Shown one piece after another: positions 50,142 to 58,497 of a DNA stretch of 64,000 bases. Position numbers and translations under genes: made by a program. The notes under the pieces were generated by a model. That model was not told the DNA's origin and ran no database searches. It saw only the letters and a list, made by a program, of their open reading frames with translations. The DNA lies in assembly GCA_963834705.1 (NCBI GenBank), contig CAWICV010000001.1, positions 186,001 to 250,000 of the forward strand, given 5' to 3'. Positions within the stretch are counted from its first letter, which is position 1, and the number at the start of each line of letters is the position of its first letter. Origin of the DNA: RYN-230 sp963834705 (lineage in GTDB: Bacteria > Actinomycetota > Actinomycetes > Streptosporangiales > Streptosporangiaceae).

Positions 50142-53100
50142 GCCAGACGGCGCCGGTCCGGCACCGGCCACATCACATTCCAGACCGCGGCCGCCTGGCC
50201 CGCGATCTCGGCCGGGCCGTCGAGGGGGAGGTGCGGTTCGACCGTGGCTCGCAGGCGGTGTATGCGAACGACGCGTCCATCTACCGCCAGGTGCCGATCG
50301 GGGTGGTGATCCCGCGGCATGCGGACGACGTGGCTAGTGCGCTGGCGGTCTGCCGCGAGCACGGCGTGCCGGTGCTGGCCCGGGGCTGCGGCACCGGCCT
50401 GGCTGGGCAGAGCGTCAACGAGGCCGTGGTCTTCGACTTCTCCAAGTACATGAACCAGATCGTGAGCCTGGATCCGGCCGGCCGGACTGCCCGGGTGCAA
50501 CCGGGCGTCATCTGCGACCAGTTGCGCGATGCCGCCGCCGGGCACGGCCTGACGTTCGCGGTGGACCCGGCCACGCACAACCGGTGCACCCTCGGCGGCA
50601 TGATCGGCAACAACTCCTGCGGCACCCATTCGGTGATGGGCGGCAAGACCGTCAACAACGTGATCGAGCTGGACGTGATCACCTATGACGGCACCCGGAT
50701 GAGGGTCGGCCCGACCAGCGCGGAAGCCTACGAGCAGATCGTGGCGGCAGGCGGCCGCCGCGCGGAAATCTACCGCGGGCTGCATGAGCTGGCCGGCCGC
50801 TATGAGCCGCTGATCCGCGAGCGCTTCCCGGAGGTCCCGCGCCGGGTGTCCGGATATAACCTGCCCGACCTCCTGCCGGACAAGGGATTCGACGTGGCCA
50901 AGGCGCTGGTCGGGAGTGAGTCCACCTGTGTGCTTGTCCTGGAGGCCACGGTCCGGCTGCTGCCCGACCCGCCGCACCACGCGTTGCTGGTGATTGGCTA
51001 CCCGGACGCGGCCACCGCCGCGGACCACGTGCCCGGCCTGCTCGGCACCGAGGGCCTGATCGGGCTGGAGTGTTTCGACGCGGGCGTGCTGGACAACCTG
51101 GCCAAGCACGATGAGCACATCCCAGGAATGGATGAGCTGCCCGAGGGTGGCGCGTGGCTGCTCGCTGAGTACGGGGCGCAGGCCCAGGAAGAGGCCAACC
51201 ACCTGGTCGAGGCGGCCCGCTCACACGCCGGGCCAGGCAACCCCAAGCTGTTCGAGGACGCGCAGAGCCAGAGTGAGGTGTGGGAGGTACGGCGCAGCAC
51301 CATCGAGTACACCCGGATCCCCGGCGAGCACTCCGGGCTGGCCGGCTGGGAGGACGCCGGGGTGCCGCCGGACCGGCTGGGTGACTACATCCGCGACTAT
51401 TGCGCCCTGGTCAGCCAGCACGGCTATCACACCGTGCTGTTCGGGCACTTCGGGCAGGGCTGCATGCACAACCGGCTCGATCTCGACCTGCAGACCGCGC
51501 CTGGCATCGAGAACTTCCGCCGCTTCCTGGACGAGGCCGGTGACCTGGTCGCCTCCTACGGCGGATCGCTGTCCGGTGAGCATGGCGACGGGCAGCTCCG
51601 GGCCAACCAGCTGGGCAAGATCTACGGGCCGGACCTGGTCCGCGGCTTCGCCGAGTTCAAAAAGATCTTCGACCCGGACGGCCGGATGAACCCGGGCAAG
51701 GTGGTCGCGCCGTACCACCCCACCCAGAACCTGGCCTGGGGAAGCGACTACCGGCCCCGCGAGGTCGAGACGTTCTTCTCGTTCCCGGAGGACGAGAAAG
51801 GCTTCGCCGATGCCACGAACCGCTGCTTCGGCATTGGCCTGTGCCGCCGCACCGAGGGCGGCACGATGTGCCCCAGCTTCATGGCCACCAGGGAAGAAAA
51901 GCACTCCACCCGCGGCCGGGCCCGGCTGCTGTTCGAGATGATGAGCGGCACCCTGGCCGACCGGGGCTGGCGTGACCCGGACGTGAAGGAAGCCCTGGAT
52001 CTGTGCCTGGCCTGCAAGGGCTGCAAAGGGGACTGCCCCGTCTCGGTCGACATGGCCAGCTACAAGGCCGAATTCCTCGCGCACTATTACCAGGGCCGAC
52101 TGCGTCCCAGGCAGGCCTATGCCCTGGGGCTCATCCCGGTGTGGGCCCGGCTGGCCGCTCGCGCGCCCGGGCTGGCTAACAGCCTGCTGAGTGCGCCGCT
52201 GACCAGCCACATGGCCAAGCTCGCGGCCGGCGTGGCGGGTGATCGCAGCGCCCCCGAGTTCCCGGCCCGCACTTTCCGCGACTGGTTCGCCGGTCATTCC
52301 GGGCCGGACTCAGGGCCGGAGGTCGTGCTGTGGCCGGACACGTTCACCAACTACTTCACCCCGGAGGTGGGCATCGCCGCCACCTCGGTGCTGGAATCGG
52401 CCGGGTACCGGGTGCGGATCCCGGACCGGCAGATCTGCTGCGGACGGCCGCTGTTCGACTACGGCATGCTGCCGACCGCCCGCCGGTGGCTGGGGCGTGC
52501 GGTGGACCAGCTACGTGAGCCAGCCCGCGCGGGGGTGCCGATCATAGGACTGGAGCCCAGCTGCCTGGCCGCGTTCCGGGACGAGCTGGTGAACTTGTAT
52601 CCCCAGGATCTGGACGCGCGGCGGCTGGCCGGGCAGAGCGTCACGCTGGCCGACTTCCTCACCGAGGCCGGCTATCAGCCACCCCGGCTGGACGCCAGAG
52701 CCCTGGTCCAGGTGCACTGCCACCAGGGCGCGGTGCTCGGCTACGACAAGGAGCGGAAGCTGCTCGAAGGCATGGGGCTGGACATCGAGGTGCCTGACTC
52801 CGGGTGCTGCGGGATGGCGGGCAGCTTTGGCTACGAGAGCGGCGAGCGGTACCGCGTGTCACAGGATTGCGGCGAGCGGGTGATCCTGCCTGCCGTCCGT
52901 GCCGCCGAGCCCAGCACGCTGATCATCGCGGACGGGTTCAGCTGCCGGGAGCAGATCGCACAGGGCAGCACCCGCCGCCCCCTGCACCTGGCCCAGGTAC
53001 TGCAGCTCGCCGCGGCCGGGAGCCCGGCTGATGAGGTCGGCGTTCCCGGTCAGGCGGGCAGCGCCCTGGCCGAGGCGGGGTGCTGGGAACCGCGGCCGCG

Positions 53101-53197
53101 CTCGGCCGCCGTACTCACAGCGGCCGCGGCGGCCCTGGCCGTTGCCGTCGCCGCTGGGGCAGTGGTTTACCGGCGGACGGCGCGGAGCAGCAGGTAG
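50138..53197 (+). CDS. FAD-linked and Fe-S 2-hydroxyacid dehydrogenase (D-lactate dehydrogenase-like)
   Basis: A 1019-residue enzyme. FAD-binding-4 domain (VPVLARGCGTGLAGQSVNEA, about 60-230), FAD-oxidase C domain (HFGQGCMHNRLDLDL), a first Cys cluster at about 563-580 (CFGIGLC...CPS), a ferredoxin-type CLACKGCKGDCP at about 624, two CCG domains (QICCGRPLFDYGML, DSGCCGMAGSFGYE), and a final hydrophobic segment (AAAAALAVAVAAGAVVYRR) that could anchor it. It is close to the FAD/Fe-S D-lactate or glycolate dehydrogenases that feed the respiratory chain. ATG 50138 overlaps the ThDP gene (ATGA). Confidence 0.88.
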   Translation: MSQTAPVRHRPHHIPDRGRLARDLGRAVEGEVRFDRGSQAVYANDASIYRQVPIGVVIPRHADDVASALAVCREHGVPVLARGCGTGLAGQSVNEAVVFDFSKYMNQIVSLDPAGRTARVQPGVICDQLRDAAAGHGLTFAVDPATHNRCTLGGMIGNNSCGTHSVMGGKTVNNVIELDVITYDGTRMRVGPTSAEAYEQIVAAGGRRAEIYRGLHELAGRYEPLIRERFPEVPRRVSGYNLPDLLPDKGFDVAKALVGSESTCVLVLEATVRLLPDPPHHALLVIGYPDAATAADHVPGLLGTEGLIGLECFDAGVLDNLAKHDEHIPGMDELPEGGAWLLAEYGAQAQEEANHLVEAARSHAGPGNPKLFEDAQSQSEVWEVRRSTIEYTRIPGEHSGLAGWEDAGVPPDRLGDYIRDYCALVSQHGYHTVLFGHFGQGCMHNRLDLDLQTAPGIENFRRFLDEAGDLVASYGGSLSGEHGDGQLRANQLGKIYGPDLVRGFAEFKKIFDPDGRMNPGKVVAPYHPTQNLAWGSDYRPREVETFFSFPEDEKGFADATNRCFGIGLCRRTEGGTMCPSFMATREEKHSTRGRARLLFEMMSGTLADRGWRDPDVKEALDLCLACKGCKGDCPVSVDMASYKAEFLAHYYQGRLRPRQAYALGLIPVWARLAARAPGLANSLLSAPLTSHMAKLAAGVAGDRSAPEFPARTFRDWFAGHSGPDSGPEVVLWPDTFTNYFTPEVGIAATSVLESAGYRVRIPDRQICCGRPLFDYGMLPTARRWLGRAVDQLREPARAGVPIIGLEPSCLAAFRDELVNLYPQDLDARRLAGQSVTLADFLTEAGYQPPRLDARALVQVHCHQGAVLGYDKERKLLEGMGLDIEVPDSGCCGMAGSFGYESGERYRVSQDCGERVILPAVRAAEPSTLIIADGFSCREQIAQGSTRRPLHLAQVLQLAAAGSPADEVGVPGQAGSALAEAGCWEPRPRSAAVLTAAAAALAVAVAAGAVVYRRTARSSR

Positions 53198-54045
53198 TCG
53201 ATGATGTGGCGGCGGTAGAGCAGATCGACCTGGCGGAGCAGCAGCTGGGCGGCGGCATGCTGGCCGGGTGGCGCGCTGGCCGGGCCGGCCAGCCGGTCCT
53301 TGGTGAGCCGGATGGCCGGGGCGATCACCTCCGCGCCGCACAGCGTGACCTGCACGTCGGTGAGTCCGGCTGCCCGGGCCGCGGCGGCGATCTGCGCGGC
53401 CGTCATGGCCGCGCTGGCCCGCATGCCCCACAGCCGCAGCTGGGTCAGCCCGGCCAGCGCCTCGGCGGGGGTGCGCGGCCAGCGCTGTACCGCGATGTCT
53501 GAGGTGGTCAGCACGCCACCAGGGCGCAGCACCCGGACGCACTCGGCGAAGAACTCGGCCCGGGACCGGAAGTGGAACGCGGCCTCCACACTGATGATCC
53601 CGTCCACCGACCCGCTCGCCACCGGGAGCCGGGCGGCGTCCCCCGCCACCGGGGCAGCGGCCGCCTGGCGCAGCCGGTCCCGGCCCGCGGCCAGTTGCCA
53701 CTCGGTGATGTTCACCGCCAGCAGCCGGGCGGGCCGGACCTGCTCGGCGATCACGGGGTCCTGGGTGCCGAGCCCGTTCCCGGCGTCCAGAATCACGCCC
53801 CCGGTGGGCAGCGCGGCCGCCACCGTCTGGACCAGGCGGCGGCAGGCCGTCTCGGCCTCGTCTTCGGTGCCTGGGCCCTGCCACAGGCCGAGGTTGAGCC
53901 AGCCGGGGGAGATGGCCAGGAAGAAGTCGGCGCCGATGCTCTCGTAGACCCGGGCCACCGGGTTGCCGCCCTGGTGCAGGATGGCGGCGGCATGCCGTAG
54001 CTGCTCGCCCGTCCACCCGGTTAGCCACGCCGTCCTGGCTGCCAT
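53167..54045 (-). CDS. Class I SAM-dependent methyltransferase
   Basis: A 292-residue methyltransferase: GADFFLAISPGWLNLGLWQG near the start, GGVILDAGNGLGTQDPVIAE (motif I), DAARLPVASGSVDGIISVEA (motif II) and FFAECVRVLRPGGVLTTSDI. It resembles the geranyl/erythromycin-type O-methyltransferases of Actinomycetes. The start is ATG 54045. The 3' end overlaps the FAD/Fe-S gene by 31 bp (convergent). The acceptor is unknown. Confidence 0.85.
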   Translation of the reverse strand: MAARTAWLTGWTGEQLRHAAAILHQGGNPVARVYESIGADFFLAISPGWLNLGLWQGPGTEDEAETACRRLVQTVAAALPTGGVILDAGNGLGTQDPVIAEQVRPARLLAVNITEWQLAAGRDRLRQAAAAPVAGDAARLPVASGSVDGIISVEAAFHFRSRAEFFAECVRVLRPGGVLTTSDIAVQRWPRTPAEALAGLTQLRLWGMRASAAMTAAQIAAAARAAGLTDVQVTLCGAEVIAPAIRLTKDRLAGPASAPPGQHAAAQLLLRQVDLLYRRHIIDYLLLRAVRR

Positions 54046-54137
54046 CTGGCCCCAACCCTACGGTAGGGCTAGCTCCCCACCAGATACGGGTGCAGGGTCC
54101 ATGGCACGCCCGGCCCGCGCGGGCCACCATGGGCGGT

Positions 54138-54236
54138 ATGCGATCGCTGTTCCGGTGGCTGCTGCGGATCCTCGGCCTGCGTGAGGCCGTGGAGGTATAC
54201 AAGGCCCTGATCAAGTTGCTCCGCCGCCTGCGCTAG
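54138..54236 (+). CDS. Small cationic amphipathic peptide (32 aa)
   Basis: ATG 54138 to TAG 54236 encodes MRSLFRWLLRILGLREA followed by VEVYKALIKLLRRLR. Third codon positions are overwhelmingly G/C as in neighbouring genes. The peptide is basic (7 Arg, 2 Lys, 2 Glu) with hydrophobic faces spaced as in an amphipathic helix. An ATG at 54129 would add three residues. No clear SD is visible. It could be a small membrane-active or regulatory peptide, or a chance frame. Confidence 0.4.
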   Translation: MRSLFRWLLRILGLREAVEVYKALIKLLRRLR

Positions 54237-54637
54237 CGCGGGTAGCTGGCGATCTCGATCAGGTTCTGGTCCGGGTCGCGGATGTAGACGCTGGTCATTG
54301 GGCCCCGCGCGCCGGTCCGGAGCACCGGGCCCTCCTCGATCGTGACCCCGATGGCGGCCAGGCGGATCACCACGTCGTCCAGCGATGTGCTCGTGACCAG
54401 GCACAGGTCGGCGGTGCCGGGGGCGGCGCGGGCGGCATGCGGGGCGAACTCGTGGCCGGCCTGATGCAGGTTGATCTTGCTGTGGCCGAACGCCAGTGCG
54501 CGGCGGCCCTGGCCGAACGTGACCGGCTGCATGCCCAGCACCTGCTGGTAGAACGCGATCGTCCGGTCCAGGTCGGCCACGGTCAGCACCAGATGGTCCA
54601 GGCCGGTGATGGTGACCGGCGGCACTGAGCTTTCCAC
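54233..54637 (-). CDS. VOC family protein (glyoxalase/bleomycin-resistance fold)
   Basis: A 134-residue VOC protein: TGLDHLVLTVADLDRTIAFY (first metal His), KINLHQAGHEFAPHA and VYIRDPDQNLIEIASYPR (metal Glu). Full-length double beta-alpha-beta fold. I prefer GTG 54637 behind GGAGGAAACAAGG over the upstream GTG 54655, because the SD is well placed. It is convergent with the short peptide frame. The ligand is unknown. Confidence 0.87.
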   Translation of the reverse strand: MESSVPPVTITGLDHLVLTVADLDRTIAFYQQVLGMQPVTFGQGRRALAFGHSKINLHQAGHEFAPHAARAAPGTADLCLVTSTSLDDVVIRLAAIGVTIEEGPVLRTGARGPMTSVYIRDPDQNLIEIASYPR

Positions 54638-54846
54638 CCTTGTTTCCTCCGTCACACTGCCCAACGTATCGCCGGACCGGTCAGGCGGGATCGTGCGGCA
54701 CACCATCTACCTGGCCGCCACCCGGGACGGCTACCTCAGCCAGCAGCGCGCCGACTCGTCACGGTCACCTACCGGGGCCCGGCTGGCGCAGTTACAGCAG
54801 CACGGCAATCGGCTAACCGTGCCGGGCACCGGCAATTCAGAGTCCC
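54638..54846. other. Gene-poor stretch before the palindromic operator
   Basis: No recognisable gene between the VOC start and the 47-bp palindrome. A plus frame (about 54690-54840) reads HTIYLAATRDGYLSQQRAD but has no family resemblance, no start context and overlaps the presumed VOC promoter. Possibly a decayed gene end. Confidence 0.5.
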
Positions 54847-54893
54847 CCGGCGGGCCTAATTATATCGTAGTACGATATAATTAGGCCCGCCGG
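54847..54893. promoter_or_regulatory. 47-bp perfect palindrome containing a MarR-type operator
   Basis: Two 22-bp arms, exact complements, flank the 3-nt centre AGT (54869-54871). The inner core is TATATCGT-AGT-ACGATATA, and the arms continue through AATT and GGCCC to CCGG. It lies 69 bp upstream of the DUF3040-like gene. Such a long palindrome exceeds an operator and may also form a cruciform or transcript hairpin. The core matches the sites before the acetate transporter. Confidence 0.7.
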
Positions 54894-54961
54894 CCCGCAC
54901 TGGAGAACGAGGGAATCGCGGCGGGCGGGATGCGCCCGGGACGCGGATGGAGGTGGTGGCC

Positions 54962-55366
54962 ATGAGCCTCAGTGCACAGGAGCAGCGGGCACTGGACGCC
55001 ATTGAAGATGGGCTGGCCGGCGCGGCGCCGGACCTGGCCAAGCTGCTGGTTACGTTTACCCGGCTGGCCTCCGGAGAGGAGATGCCAATCCGGGAACGGA
55101 TCCGGCCAGCCGGGTGGCTGGCCGCCGAGCGCAGCGGCCAGGGGGCGCGCCGGGTGCTGCTGCAGCGCCTTGGGCGGCAGCGGGGCTTCCTGCTGGTGTG
55201 GCTGGCCGTGGCGATCGCCCTGATCACGGTCGCGCTCGTGCTCAACCGCAGCACCATCAGGCGTGGCGGCTGCACGACATCGTGGCCTGTAGTGTGCGCG
55301 GGTCAGGCGTTCGCGGGCAGAGTCGGCCTGGTCACGCCGCCCGGGCTCAGCACGGCGGTGCGCTAG
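54962..55366 (+). CDS. DUF3040-like small membrane protein
   Basis: A 134-residue protein. MSLSAQEQRALDAIEDGLAG at the N-terminus is the DUF3040 signature; a membrane segment follows at about 75-97 (GFLLVWLAVAIALITVALVL), and the tail contains two Cys. The start is ATG 54962. It stands 69 bp after the palindromic operator and 38 bp before the MarR gene, so it is probably the first gene of a MarR-regulated unit. The function is unknown. Confidence 0.75.
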   Translation: MSLSAQEQRALDAIEDGLAGAAPDLAKLLVTFTRLASGEEMPIRERIRPAGWLAAERSGQGARRVLLQRLGRQRGFLLVWLAVAIALITVALVLNRSTIRRGGCTTSWPVVCAGQAFAGRVGLVTPPGLSTAVR

Positions 55367-55404
55367 GCGACGGGTTCCCCCGCACTACGGACAGGGGTGA
55401 CGTC

Positions 55405-55845
55405 ATGCCGGAGCCGGCCCGGGTGAGCGTGTCCAGGCCAACCCGCCAGGACTTCCAGCATCTGCTGGAGTTCCGGGTGAGCCTGCGCCGCTTTCAGCAC
55501 TGGAGCGAGCGCCAGGCGCGCGCGGAAGGTCTTACCCACGCCCAGCACCAGCTCCTGGTAGCCATCAAGGGGCACCCCGGCAGCCTGCCGCCTGCGGTGG
55601 TCGAGCTGGCCGACTACCTGATGCTGCGGCATCACAGCGTGGTGGAGCTGGTGAACCGGGCCGAGACGGCCGGCCTGGTGCTGCGTCGCAGCGATCCGGC
55701 CGACGCCCGGGTGGTGCGGGTGGCCCTGACCGGCAAAGGCGACCGCCTGGTGACGCAGCTCGCCAAGGCGCATCTGGCCGAGCTGTACAAACTGGCCGCG
55801 GTGCTGGACGAGCTCACGGACGGCCAACAACCCTTCGGTCAGTGA
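55405..55845 (+). CDS. MarR family transcriptional regulator
   Basis: A 146-residue MarR protein: FRVSLRRFQHWSERQARAEG then LTHAQHQLLVAIKGHPG, VVELADYLMLRHHSVVELVN (recognition helix) and ADARVVRVALTGKGDRLVTQ (wing). ATG 55405 is weakly preceded by an SD (GGGGTGA). The TATCGT/ACGATA palindromes directly before and after it, and before the ThDP gene, are its probable operators. Inferred effector: an organic acid such as lactate, pyruvate or acetate. Confidence 0.88.
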   Translation: MPEPARVSVSRPTRQDFQHLLEFRVSLRRFQHWSERQARAEGLTHAQHQLLVAIKGHPGSLPPAVVELADYLMLRHHSVVELVNRAETAGLVLRRSDPADARVVRVALTGKGDRLVTQLAKAHLAELYKLAAVLDELTDGQQPFGQ

Positions 55846-55854
55846 AAGAGCTTC

Positions 55855-55903
55855 TATCGTGACACGATACATCTATGTTCAATTTTAATATCGTGATACG
55901 ATA
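55855..55903. promoter_or_regulatory. Two perfect TATCGT-N3-ACGATA operators before the acetate transporter
   Basis: TATCGTGACACGATA at 55855-55869 and TATCGTGATACGATA at 55889-55903 are perfect 6-3-6 palindromes 34 bp apart (centre to centre), in an AT-rich stretch 36 bp before ATG 55939. They lie where a repressor could block the transporter promoter. Confidence 0.75.
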
Positions 55904-55938
55904 CAAATTACCTGAGGTCTCGTGGAAGGAGCGTCCTG

Positions 55939-56583
55939 ATGTCTTCAGGCAGTGTTTCGGAGCATCTCAGAACCGGGACGCCGGCGGTTGACCAGGCGCC
56001 TGCCCGGATGCCCGGCATCGCCGATCCGGTCCCGGTCGGGATCGCCGGCTTTGCCATGACCACGTTCATCCTGTCCTGCATCAACGCCGGCTTCTTCGGC
56101 GGTACCGCGGCCACGCCCATGGTGCTGGGGCTGGCCATCTTCTACGGCGGCCTGGTGCAGTTGCTGGCCGGCCTGTGGGCGTTCCGCCGCGGGGAGACGT
56201 TTGTCGCCGTGGCGTTCTGTTCCTACGGTGGCGGCTTCTGGCTGTCGTACTTCTTCCTCGTCTACTTCATCGCCCCGCACCTGGCCCCGTCGGTCGCCGG
56301 TAACGCGGTCGGCCTGTACCTGCTGGGCTGGCTGATCTTCACGGCCTACATGACGATCGCCGCGCTGCGCACCAATGTGCCGGTGCTGTGCGTCTTCGTC
56401 ACGCTGACCGCCACCTACCTGCTGCTAACTCTGGCTAACCTCGGCGTGGCCACGTCCTCGCTGCTGCCCATCGGCGGTTACGTGGGCATCACCTGCGGCG
56501 TTGCCGCCTGGTACGTCGCGTTCGCACACGTCACCAACGCCAGCTTCGGCCGGGAGCTGATCCCCACCTGGCCGCTCAGCTGA
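55939..56583 (+). CDS. Acetate/succinate transporter, GPR1/FUN34/YaaH family
   Basis: A 214-residue protein with six membrane helices. ADPVPVGIAGFAMTTFILSC is the family's first-helix signature (NPAPLG-like), and the Phe/Gly-rich helices (FYGGLVQLLAGLWAFRRGET, GGGFWLSYFF) match AceP/SatP proteins that carry acetate and other short acids with protons. Likely to move the acetate or lactate used by the ThDP and FAD/Fe-S enzymes. SD GGAAGGAG before ATG 55939. Confidence 0.9.
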   Translation: MSSGSVSEHLRTGTPAVDQAPARMPGIADPVPVGIAGFAMTTFILSCINAGFFGGTAATPMVLGLAIFYGGLVQLLAGLWAFRRGETFVAVAFCSYGGGFWLSYFFLVYFIAPHLAPSVAGNAVGLYLLGWLIFTAYMTIAALRTNVPVLCVFVTLTATYLLLTLANLGVATSSLLPIGGYVGITCGVAAWYVAFAHVTNASFGRELIPTWPLS

Positions 56584-56740
56584 CTGGGCTCCGGGACGGC
56601 ACAGCTGAGTGATCACCCGCCAGCGCGTGCCGGGCATGGGCCCGCACGTCGGCGACCTGGCGGGCCCGGTCCGCGCGCCGCCGACGCGCGTCGGCCAGTG
56701 GGTCGGCGTCGCCGGCCGGCGCGGCGGCTGCCCTAGCCAT
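56576..56740 (-). CDS. Possible small Arg/Ala-rich protein
   Basis: ATG 56740 to a stop at 56576 encodes 54 residues (MARAAAAPAGDADPLADARR), overlapping the acetate-transporter stop by 8 bp. It is strongly charged, with no family resemblance. Codon third positions are GC-rich but so are all frames here. It is opposite to the DAO gene at 56837. Weakly supported. Confidence 0.25.
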   Translation of the reverse strand: MARAAAAPAGDADPLADARRRRADRARQVADVRAHARHALAGDHSAVPSRSPVS

Positions 56741-56836
56741 GCCCGCGAGGCAGAACCGGCGGGCTGTCACCGCCGCACCTGGATCGCACCCCTGGCCACG
56801 GTAACTTGTCGCCGGGGTGACTGAGCGGAGGGGCAG

Positions 56837-57973
56837 ATGGCACAGCGGTGCGCGGTGATCGGGGCCGGGGTGATCGGCACCTGCCTGGCGCTGCGGCTGG
56901 CCGAGGCCGGCCTGGAGGTGACCCTGCTCGATCAGGACCGGCCGGGCCAGGCCACCAGCCGGTGGAGCTTCGCCTGGCTGAACTCCAACGACAAGGCGCC
57001 CCGCGCCTACCACGAGCTCAACCACGCCGGGCTGCGGGCCTGGGCCACCCTGGCCGGGCAGCTGGACGGCGCGGCGTGGTACCGGCCGGCCGGGAACATC
57101 GAGTGGGCAGCCACGGCGGCCGGGCAGAACGAGCTCGCCGCGCGGGTGGACCGGCTGTCCAGCTGGGGCTACCCGGCCCGCATGATCGGCGCGGCCGAGG
57201 CGGCCGGACTGGAACCCGCATTGCGGCTGCCCTCCGGCGTCGCGGGCGCCGGCTGGTTCCCGGCCGAGGGCTACCTGCTCACCGGGCCGCTGATCAGCCA
57301 GCTCGCCGGGGCCGCCGGGGAACGCGGCGTCACCCTGCTGACCGGCACGGCCGGTCAGGTGACCGGGTTCGTGCTGGACGGCGGGGCGGTCCGGGGAGTA
57401 CGGACCGCGGGCGGCCCGGAGATCCCGGCCGACGTGGTGATGTGCTGCGCCGGGCGGTGGACCCCGGAGCTGGCCCGGCTGGCCGGCGCGGCCGCCCCGG
57501 TGCCGCTGCTCCCGTGGCAGACCCCGGGCGCGGAAGCGCCGGGACTCGTGGTCCGGGCCGGCCCGGTGGCGGCGGACGGCCCGGCCCGGATGGTGCACGC
57601 GCCCGGGATCAGCCTGCGCCCGCATACCGGCGGCCGGGTCCACCTGGAGGCGCTGGACGCGACCGTGGACCTGCACACCCCCGGCGCCGAGCTGCGCCGC
57701 TGGGCGGCCGAGCTGCTCGGCCGGGCCCGCCAGGTCACCCGCGGCCTGGACCAGGCGGCGGTCACCGGGTACCAGGTCTGCGTCCGGCCGATGCCCGCCG
57801 ACGGCCAGTCCATCGCCGGCTGGCTGCCCGGCCCGCGCGGCGTCTACCTGGCCGTCACGCACAGCGGGGTGACGCTGGGCGCGCACCTGGCCGGGCTCAT
57901 CGCCACTGAGCTGGTCACCGGTACCGCCCCGGACGAGCTGCGGCCCTACCGCCCGTCCCGTTTCCTTATTTAA
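56837..57973 (+). CDS. FAD-dependent oxidoreductase (DAO family)
   Basis: A 378-residue flavoenzyme of the D-amino-acid-oxidase/DadA group. N-terminal dinucleotide motif CAVIGAGVIGTCLALRLAEA followed by EVTLLDQDRPGQATSRWSFA, and C-terminal RPMPADGQSIAGWLPGPRGV with GVTLGAHLAGLIA (second FAD contact). The substrate is a secondary or primary amine, unknown. ATG 56837 has SD GGAGGGG. It stands alone, with gene-poor sequence on both sides. Confidence 0.88.
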   Translation: MAQRCAVIGAGVIGTCLALRLAEAGLEVTLLDQDRPGQATSRWSFAWLNSNDKAPRAYHELNHAGLRAWATLAGQLDGAAWYRPAGNIEWAATAAGQNELAARVDRLSSWGYPARMIGAAEAAGLEPALRLPSGVAGAGWFPAEGYLLTGPLISQLAGAAGERGVTLLTGTAGQVTGFVLDGGAVRGVRTAGGPEIPADVVMCCAGRWTPELARLAGAAAPVPLLPWQTPGAEAPGLVVRAGPVAADGPARMVHAPGISLRPHTGGRVHLEALDATVDLHTPGAELRRWAAELLGRARQVTRGLDQAAVTGYQVCVRPMPADGQSIAGWLPGPRGVYLAVTHSGVTLGAHLAGLIATELVTGTAPDELRPYRPSRFLI

Positions 57974-58051
57974 CGCCAGCGCCTCCGACTGCCGCCCGCT
58001 GCGCTCTGTCCCAGTGCGGTAACTCGAAAATACGTTCGTAATACTGCTAGG

Positions 58052-58279
58052 ATGTCCGCGAAACCGGAGCCGTTGCTGCCCCTGACGGGTGACCCGCGTG
58101 GCTGGTCGCACCCGGTGCGGCGGCCCCGGGCGCACGCGCTGTACAGCGACGGGGTGTGGCGCACCTGCCAGATCCTAGGCTGGCTGGGCGCGCGCGGCCA
58201 GTGGTACCTGCACATCCGCTGGCCGGACGGGCAGACGGACTGGCGCAAGTACGACCGCCGTTACATTCACCCAGCCTGA
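58052..58279 (+). CDS. Small conserved hypothetical protein
   Basis: A 75-residue protein, MSAKPEPLLPLTGDPRGWSH, rich in Trp, Tyr and Arg (GVWRTCQILGWLGARGQWYL, WRKYDRRYIHPA). It resembles short SH3-like or Tudor-like actinobacterial proteins without function. The start is ATG 58052 next to an AT-richer stretch (AAAATACGTTCGTAATACT) that may be a promoter. Confidence 0.6.
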   Translation: MSAKPEPLLPLTGDPRGWSHPVRRPRAHALYSDGVWRTCQILGWLGARGQWYLHIRWPDGQTDWRKYDRRYIHPA

Positions 58280-58464
58280 GCCGGGCTCACCGGTGCAGAC
58301 GTGCCGCCAGACCAACCCATGCGCTCACCCCGTATCCGGACACCAAAAGAATCCCAGGTACTCCCCGAAGCAGGGCCGGCGATGATCCAGGAGATAATGG
58401 CGCTGAAAATACCGGTGGCCAGCGCGGAATTACGTGAGAAGGAGAAGGCGGCCTGCACACGACG

Positions 58465-58497
58465 CCACAGAATCACCCGTGACGGGTGATTCTGTGG
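58465..58497. repeat. Perfect 16-bp-arm inverted repeat
   Basis: CCACAGAATCACCCGT and its exact complement flank one G at 58481. It stands in the decayed region before the DUF6325 fragment and overlaps the first copy of the 27-bp tandem repeat. There is no T-tract, so a terminator is less likely than an insertion-element end or a folding element. Confidence 0.7.

Noticed and set aside
58465..58497. Rho-independent terminator
   Set aside because: Strong hairpin but no following T-tract on either strand, and it lies inside a decayed region.
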